From NCBI GenBank assembly GCA_034435015.1, contig DAOTYH010000038.1:1-45037 (forward strand): a DNA stretch of 45,037 nucleotides, written 5' to 3'. The position numbers were made by a program, and so were the translations under genes. This document shows, one piece after another, positions 40,834 through 45,037 of the stretch (the stretch's first letter is position 1; the number at the start of each line of letters is the position of its first letter). The notes beneath the pieces are model-generated. The model saw nothing but the letters and a program-made list of their open reading frames with translations. It did not search any database and was not told the DNA's origin. The DNA comes from DAOTYH01 sp034435015. Lineage in GTDB: Bacteria > Chloroflexota > Anaerolineae > Aggregatilineales > UBA3940.

Positions 40834-41202
40834 TTAACTATCCTTTTTCCCCAGCATTTCTTGGAGTATGGAGACTAGATCGAAGGGGTCGAAGGGCTTA
40901 ATCAGAAATCTGTTGGCGCCGCAGGCGAGGGCTTCCTCTTCGACCTCCCTGCCGGAGGTCATGACAATGGGAACCTGCTTGAATTGTTCATCTGCGCGAA
41001 GTTGGCGGACGAAGTCAGTCCCCTCCAGGCCGGTAAGATGGTAGTCAACTAGAAAAGCGTCCGGCTGGACATCTTTTGCCTTCTGATAGGCTGTTGCCCC
41101 GTCAGGGGCGAGAATCACCTCGAAGCCGTCGAGTTCAAGCAGTGTCTGTAGCAGGTTAATAGTAATACGGTCATCATCAACGATCATGATTTTGTCTGGC
41201 AA
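40834..41202 (-). CDS. Single-domain response regulator (CheY-like)
   Basis: The 122-residue receiver has the acidic pocket Asp9-Asp10-Asp11, the phosphorylation site Asp53 in FLVDYHLTG, Thr82/Ser83 in VMTSG and Lys102 in LIKPFD. There is no output domain, so it acts by protein contact. No histidine kinase is in the window. The start is a TTG at 41202 behind AAGGAG. It lies 21 bases after lon and 78 bases before the PHP gene, so it may belong to the lon operon. Confidence 0.93.
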   Translation of the reverse strand: MPDKIMIVDDDRITINLLQTLLELDGFEVILAPDGATAYQKAKDVQPDAFLVDYHLTGLEGTDFVRQLRADEQFKQVPIVMTSGREVEEEALACGANRFLIKPFDPFDLVSILQEMLGKKDS

Positions 41203-41223
41203 CTTATGACTCCTTCCCTCTCC

Positions 41224-43782
41224 TCACGTGGTTTGTGAGACGGGTTGATCAGTCTGGGCCTCAGGTTCACCTTCTTCCTCAGGGGATGCTATAGGCTCGC
41301 CCAAAGCCGCATCAAGTACCTGATCAACATTGTCTACCAGCACGAAGTGCATCTGTTGGCGCACTTCCTGGGGAATATCATCAAGGTCTTTTTCATTCCG
41401 GCGTGGCAGGATCACCGTGTCAAGGCCAAAGCGGTGAGCCGCCAGCACCTTCTCTTTCAGGCCGCCGATGGGCAGAACCTGCCCGCGCAAAGTGATCTCA
41501 CCTGTCATGGCGACGTTACTGCGCACCGGTCGCTGGGTCAGCAGAGAGGCCAACGCAGTGGCCATCGTGATCCCTGCCGAAGGGCCGTCTTTGGGCACGG
41601 CGCCGGCTGGGACGTGCAGGTGAATATCGTATTTGTCGAACCAGTGGTCATCCACGCCGAGTTTAGCGGCGCGGGAACGTATGTAGCTCAGAGCCGCGCG
41701 GGCGCTCTCCTGCATCACATCACCAAGTTGGCCGGTCAGGATAAAGCCCTTCCCGCCGGGCATCCGGGCGGCTTCGACAAAGATCACATCACCGCCTGCC
41801 GGTGTCCATACCAGGCCGGTTGCCACACCCGGTATTGTGGTGCGCTCTTCGATCTCAGCAAGGTAATAAAACTTGGGCTTGCCTAGAAACTCGCGCACCT
41901 GCTCAGGCTCGATGATTACCTTGTCAGTCTTGCCTTCTGCGATGCGGGTAACCACTTTGCGGCAGGCCGCCCCGATCTCGCGTTCCAGATTCCGAACCCC
42001 TGCCTCGCGGGTATAGTCACGAATGATGGTCAGGATGGCCTCGTCAGTGAATTCAATTTCCTCAGGGCGCAGGCCGTTCTCTTTGATCTGGCGCGGCACA
42101 AGATATTCCTGCGCGATGCGGATTTTCTCGTTCTCTGTGTAGCCTGAAAGCTGGAGAATCTCCATCCGGTCACGCAGGGGGCCGGGGATTGGCTCCAGCA
42201 TATTGGCCGTTGTAATGAACATCACCTGAGAGAGATCGAAGGCCACGTCAAGATAGTGGTCACGGAACTCAGCGTTCTGCTCCGGGTCGAGCACTTCCAG
42301 CAGGGCGGAGGCTGGGTCGCCTCTGAAGTCCATACCGAGTTTGTCTACTTCATCTAACATGATAACGGGGTTGCGGCTGCCCACCCGCCGCAGTGCCTGA
42401 ATAATGCGGCCGGGGAGCGCCCCAATGTAAGTACGCCGGAAGCCTCGGATGTCGGCCTCATCACGCACGCCGCCCAAACTCATGCGGATAAACTTGCGGC
42501 CCATGGCGCGTGCAATCGAAGCACCTAGTGAGGTCTTACCTACGCCCGGAGGTCCCACAAAGCACAGGATCACACCTTCACGCTCACGGCGGATTGTGTC
42601 GGCCATTCCGCTCTCTGTTTCAGCCCGCTCTGAGGCCCGTTCCTGCCGTAGCTTGCGTACGGCCAAGAATTCGAGGATACGTTCCTTGATGTCCTCCAGA
42701 TCGTAGTGATCTTCATCCAGCACCTGACGAGCGTGGGAGATGTCAAGGTTGTCAGGTGTGCTGACATTCCATGGCAATGATGTCAGCCAGTCCAAGTAGG
42801 TGCGGATGACACCATACTCGGCGGCGGCAGTAGGCAGTTTTGAAAGGCGATCCAGCTCACGGCGGGCCTCCTTTTCTGCCTCCTCCGACATGCCGGCTTG
42901 CTCGATCTTCTTGCGGAACTCCTCGATCTCGATCTGCTGTTCGTCGCCTTCGCCCAACTCGCGCTGGATAGCCTTCAGTTGTTCGCGGAGGAAGAATTCA
43001 CGCTGGACCTTCTCCATTTCGGATTGGGCGTCGGCCCGAATCTTGCGCCCCAGCTCCAGCACTTCGAGTTCCTTGTCGAGCAGGCCCATCAGGACGCGCA
43101 GTTTCTCTGATACGTTGTCAATCTCTAGGATGCGCTGGGCGTCCTGAAGGTCAATCCGCATGTAGGTTGCTATCAAGTAGGCCAGTTGGAGCGGGTCCTC
43201 GATGTTGAGAATGGAGGCTGTCAGTTCGCCGGGCAGGCTGGGGACCAGATCGCCCAGACGGCGAAACTGGTCACTGACGTTACGCATGAGCGCTTCTGTC
43301 TCGATCCCTGTCTCAACTTGTTCCGGAATAGCCTTCACACGTGCTTTGAGGTAAGGCTCTGTCGCAACGTATTCCTCGATCTTGATGCGCGTCAGCCCCT
43401 GCACCAGCAGACGGATCGTGCCGTCGGGTGCACGCAACAGACGATGCACGACTGCCAGTGTCCCTACTGTGTATACTTCATCCGGGCCGGGGGTTTCTCT
43501 TTCTGGGTCGTGTCCTGCAAACAGCCCGATAAGGCGGTCGCCGACTACAACATCATCTACCAGCCGGATGGAGCGCGGCTGGCCTACCATCAGCGGCACA
43601 GCCGTTTGGGGGTAGACGACCATGCCTCGTAATGGGAGAATGGGCAATTCTTCCGGGATGGTGATTTCCTCCTCCCCCTCGCTTTCTTTTGTCAGCTTGA
43701 CAACTTCCAGCGATTGGGAGTTCCCCTGAGTTTCTTGCTCCTGTATTTCCTCGTCGTGATTTGTTTCATCCGCAGGTGTCAT
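41224..43782 (-). CDS. lon: ATP-dependent protease Lon
   Basis: The 852-residue enzyme has a LON substrate domain (~40-245), a coiled segment (~245-315), an AAA+ module and a protease domain. In the AAA+ module Walker A is GPPGVGKTS (410-418) and Walker B is VIMLDEVDK (473-481). The protease domain has the catalytic dyad Ser735 in PKDGPSAGIT and Lys778 in GGLKEKVLAAHR. It degrades misfolded and regulatory proteins. The N-terminal 35 acidic residues and ~17 residues between RKL and the Walker A are extra compared with E. coli. It follows hsp20 by 42 bases. Confidence 0.97.
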   Translation of the reverse strand: MTPADETNHDEEIQEQETQGNSQSLEVVKLTKESEGEEEITIPEELPILPLRGMVVYPQTAVPLMVGQPRSIRLVDDVVVGDRLIGLFAGHDPERETPGPDEVYTVGTLAVVHRLLRAPDGTIRLLVQGLTRIKIEEYVATEPYLKARVKAIPEQVETGIETEALMRNVSDQFRRLGDLVPSLPGELTASILNIEDPLQLAYLIATYMRIDLQDAQRILEIDNVSEKLRVLMGLLDKELEVLELGRKIRADAQSEMEKVQREFFLREQLKAIQRELGEGDEQQIEIEEFRKKIEQAGMSEEAEKEARRELDRLSKLPTAAAEYGVIRTYLDWLTSLPWNVSTPDNLDISHARQVLDEDHYDLEDIKERILEFLAVRKLRQERASERAETESGMADTIRREREGVILCFVGPPGVGKTSLGASIARAMGRKFIRMSLGGVRDEADIRGFRRTYIGALPGRIIQALRRVGSRNPVIMLDEVDKLGMDFRGDPASALLEVLDPEQNAEFRDHYLDVAFDLSQVMFITTANMLEPIPGPLRDRMEILQLSGYTENEKIRIAQEYLVPRQIKENGLRPEEIEFTDEAILTIIRDYTREAGVRNLEREIGAACRKVVTRIAEGKTDKVIIEPEQVREFLGKPKFYYLAEIEERTTIPGVATGLVWTPAGGDVIFVEAARMPGGKGFILTGQLGDVMQESARAALSYIRSRAAKLGVDDHWFDKYDIHLHVPAGAVPKDGPSAGITMATALASLLTQRPVRSNVAMTGEITLRGQVLPIGGLKEKVLAAHRFGLDTVILPRRNEKDLDDIPQEVRQQMHFVLVDNVDQVLDAALGEPIASPEEEGEPEAQTDQPVSQTT

Positions 43783-43824
43783 ACTGCTTTATTAACCTTT
43801 GTTGGAATTAAGTTCAATCTTTCT

Positions 43825-44265
43825 TTAACTGGCCGCTGTGCTACCCGTGCCGCTTACCTGAATTTTGCGTGTTCTGGCACGTGGCAACTCAACATACAAG
43901 AAGCCGTCCTCGTAGCGTGCTGTGATGTTCTCTTCATCTACCGGCCAAGGCAAAGCTACGTCTGTGCGGAACTCACCGTAACGGATTTCCAGTTGGTGGT
44001 ACGCCGCGCCGGTCCGCCTCGTCCCTGCGCGAGTGCCGCTGATCGTCACATGACGGTTGCCCACTGCTACGTGGAAATCATTTTGTTGCATGCCGGCAAT
44101 CTCGACCACGATCAAGAGCCAGTCCTCACCCTCCATCACATCAGTCGGGGGGCGCCACATATGCGTATGGCGCAGAACTACGATCTCCTGGCCCCCTACC
44201 AGTATGTGATAATGTGCATCCAGGGCACCCAACGGGCGCTCAGGATCATCTTGTTGTGCCGTCAT
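43825..44265 (-). CDS. Small heat-shock protein Hsp20
   Basis: The 146-residue chaperone has an alpha-crystallin domain (~45-135): PTDVMEGEDWLLIVVEIAGM, the variant core YHQLEIRYGEFRTDVALPWP, and the terminal ARYEDGFLYVELPRA. These proteins hold unfolding proteins for later refolding or degradation, which fits its place ahead of lon. The ATG follows GGGAGAAG. No CIRCE element was found upstream. Confidence 0.93.
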   Translation of the reverse strand: MTAQQDDPERPLGALDAHYHILVGGQEIVVLRHTHMWRPPTDVMEGEDWLLIVVEIAGMQQNDFHVAVGNRHVTISGTRAGTRRTGAAYHQLEIRYGEFRTDVALPWPVDEENITARYEDGFLYVELPRARTRKIQVSGTGSTAAS

Positions 44266-44349
44266 TCACTTCTCCCTATCCTGCTACAGCCGTCAGAGCA
44301 GGCTGACAAAGCTCGACAAATTCACCGTTGCCCAATAGAGTACAATTCG

Positions 44350-44379
44350 ATTTTACCACAGGGTGTGACGGCAACCCAA
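44350..44379 (-). promoter_or_regulatory. Possible promoter of hsp20-lon
   Basis: On the - strand TTGGGT (44379-44374) lies 18 bases from TAAAAT (44355-44350), which has TGG directly before it (extended -10). It would start RNA near 44343, leaving a ~78-base leader with a weak 5-bp stem (GTCAG/CTGAC near 44291-44306). The match is modest. The rest of the 44266-44455 gap holds nothing else recognised. Confidence 0.4.
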
Positions 44380-44455
44380 GTGTGGCAGAGAGGCCTTAGG
44401 CGATCTATTGTGATTCTGATCGAGCCGGCCTGAGGGCAGTCTGCCTGAGCTATGC

Positions 44456-45037
44456 TTACTGGCCTATGCTGTAAATAGACCATGTGTTAGGAGTGCCACG
44501 CTTAAAAACAAACACGATACCATTTTGGGGTATGGAGAGCATTTCGCCATACTGAAACATCATCATCTCACTGCGAGCCTGTGAGGCGGGCGCTGTCCCG
44601 AAGCCGATCCGTTCCTGCAGACCAGGGGTCTCACGCCATACCTTTCCCAGTGCTCCAAGCGGCTCGTAGAGGCCGGCAGGTACACTGGCATTTCCGCCTG
44701 CCGGGTCAAGGTTTGGATCGAAGGTATCGTCGTAACGGGAATAAGTCAGGTCGTCCAGCAGGACATAGATCACTCTTCCGGCAAACCAGCCCAGATTAGA
44801 CAGCCACACCAGATGCCCCCGCTCACAGGGCTGGTAGATGATATCCACCGGCCAAATCTGGGGGTAAGTTCCTTCGGTGGGGGCGGTTGGGCATCCAAGC
44901 GCCGACGGCAGGCCGGGGTCGCCTTCGTAAATTGGGCGAAAGATTCCTTGTGCTCCAGCGGAACAAGGCTCACCGCTGATGCCGGGAATGGTGGCTGTCA
45001 CTTCCGGCATGGGGGTTGGTGTCGGACCGTAGGTGGG
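44456..45037 (-). CDS. Secreted repeat protein, C-terminal part (cut by window edge)
   Basis: The frame is open to the right edge, so the true start lies outside. The visible ~193 residues begin with a Pro/Thr linker (PTYGPTPTPMPEVTATIPG). Two related units follow: QGIFRPIYEGDPGLPSALGC with its WPVDIIYQPCERGHLVWL half, and LGALGKVWRETPGLQERIGF with MMMFQYGEMLSIPQNGIVFV. Such Pro/Thr-linked, Trp/Gly repeat modules are frequent in Chloroflexota exported proteins (inference from memory of the group). Function is unknown; Cys pairs suggest an extracellular location. Confidence 0.7.
   Translation of the reverse strand, partial: PTYGPTPTPMPEVTATIPGISGEPCSAGAQGIFRPIYEGDPGLPSALGCPTAPTEGTYPQIWPVDIIYQPCERGHLVWLSNLGWFAGRVIYVLLDDLTYSRYDDTFDPNLDPAGGNASVPAGLYEPLGALGKVWRETPGLQERIGFGTAPASQARSEMMMFQYGEMLSIPQNGIVFVFKRGTPNTWSIYSIGQ

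Noticed and set aside
44266..44455. CIRCE (HrcA) operator upstream of hsp20
   Set aside because: No TTAGCACTC/GAGTGCTAA-type repeat is present; only a weak 5-bp stem is seen.
1..45037. CRISPR arrays, insertion sequences, prophage or rRNA genes
   Set aside because: No regularly spaced repeats, transposase, integrase, phage structural gene or rRNA-like sequence was noticed on either strand.

Overview
The window is a moderately GC-rich bacterial chromosome segment. It opens with a nearly complete ribosomal-protein super-operon on the + strand (1-18241) and continues into a mosaic of single genes and short operons on both strands. The organism is most consistent with Chloroflexota (Anaerolineae-like). 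This is inferred from the S10-spc-alpha gene order running into truA-rplM-rpsI, the long forms of L3, L17 and L15, the zinc-binding forms of S14, S4, L24 and L36, the GPH-type MFS, PMT-like and SpoIIM-type genes, and the Pro/Thr-linked secreted repeat protein at the right edge. No rRNA gene is present to prove it.

Region 1 (1-18241): the 3' end of tuf, then rpsJ-rplC-rplD-rplW-rplB-rpsS-rplV-rpsC-rplP-rpmC-rpsQ-rplN-rplX-rplE-rpsN-rpsH-rplF-rplR-rpsE-rpmD-rplO-secY-adk-map-rpmJ-rpsM-rpsK-rpsD-rpoA-rplQ-truA-rplM-rpsI, ending at a clear intrinsic terminator (18215-18241). infA is absent between map and rpmJ. A strong sigma70-type promoter sits across the end of map instead. Three inter-gene gaps of the alpha-operon part (before rpsK, rpsD and rpoA) contain complementary arms that may be regulatory RNA.

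Region 2 (18242-26523): a + strand group of a DUF2804 protein, an archaeal-type methyltransferase, a small DUF4177-like protein and a YabN-type methylase/MazG fusion. It meets, convergently, a tRNA-Pro(CGG) gene and rpoB on the - strand. rpoB is not followed by rpoC and carries a large C-terminal-half insertion with repeated helical motifs. The rpoB/CDP-alcohol phosphotransferase divergent intergenic region holds two facing promoters with a long perfect dyad of DnaA-box-like half-sites between them.

Region 3 (26524-34700): a + strand envelope cluster (CDP-alcohol phosphatidyltransferase, an Lgt-family protein lacking key catalytic residues, an ABC ATPase, an ABC-2 permease fused to a SpoIIM-type domain, and a metallo-beta-lactamase hydrolase). 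Next comes a - strand cyclic-nucleotide-binding protein with a small partner. A + strand membrane-anchored lytic transglycosylase follows; its promoter is overlaid downstream by a perfect LexA/SOS-type palindrome. Then come - strand DUF1232 and small membrane proteins.

Region 4 (34696-45037): - strand genes for a GPH-type sugar transporter, a PMT-like glycosyltransferase, a MogA/MoaB protein, a PHP-AlbA_2 fusion protein, a single-domain response regulator, Lon protease, an Hsp20 chaperone, and the C-terminal part of a secreted repeat protein cut by the window edge. A short + strand coiled-coil gene lies in between. No rRNA, CRISPR array, insertion sequence or prophage was seen. The best candidates for new biology are the LexA-box-controlled transglycosylase, the rpoB/pgsA dyad, the PHP-AlbA_2 fusion and the catalytically altered Lgt homologue.
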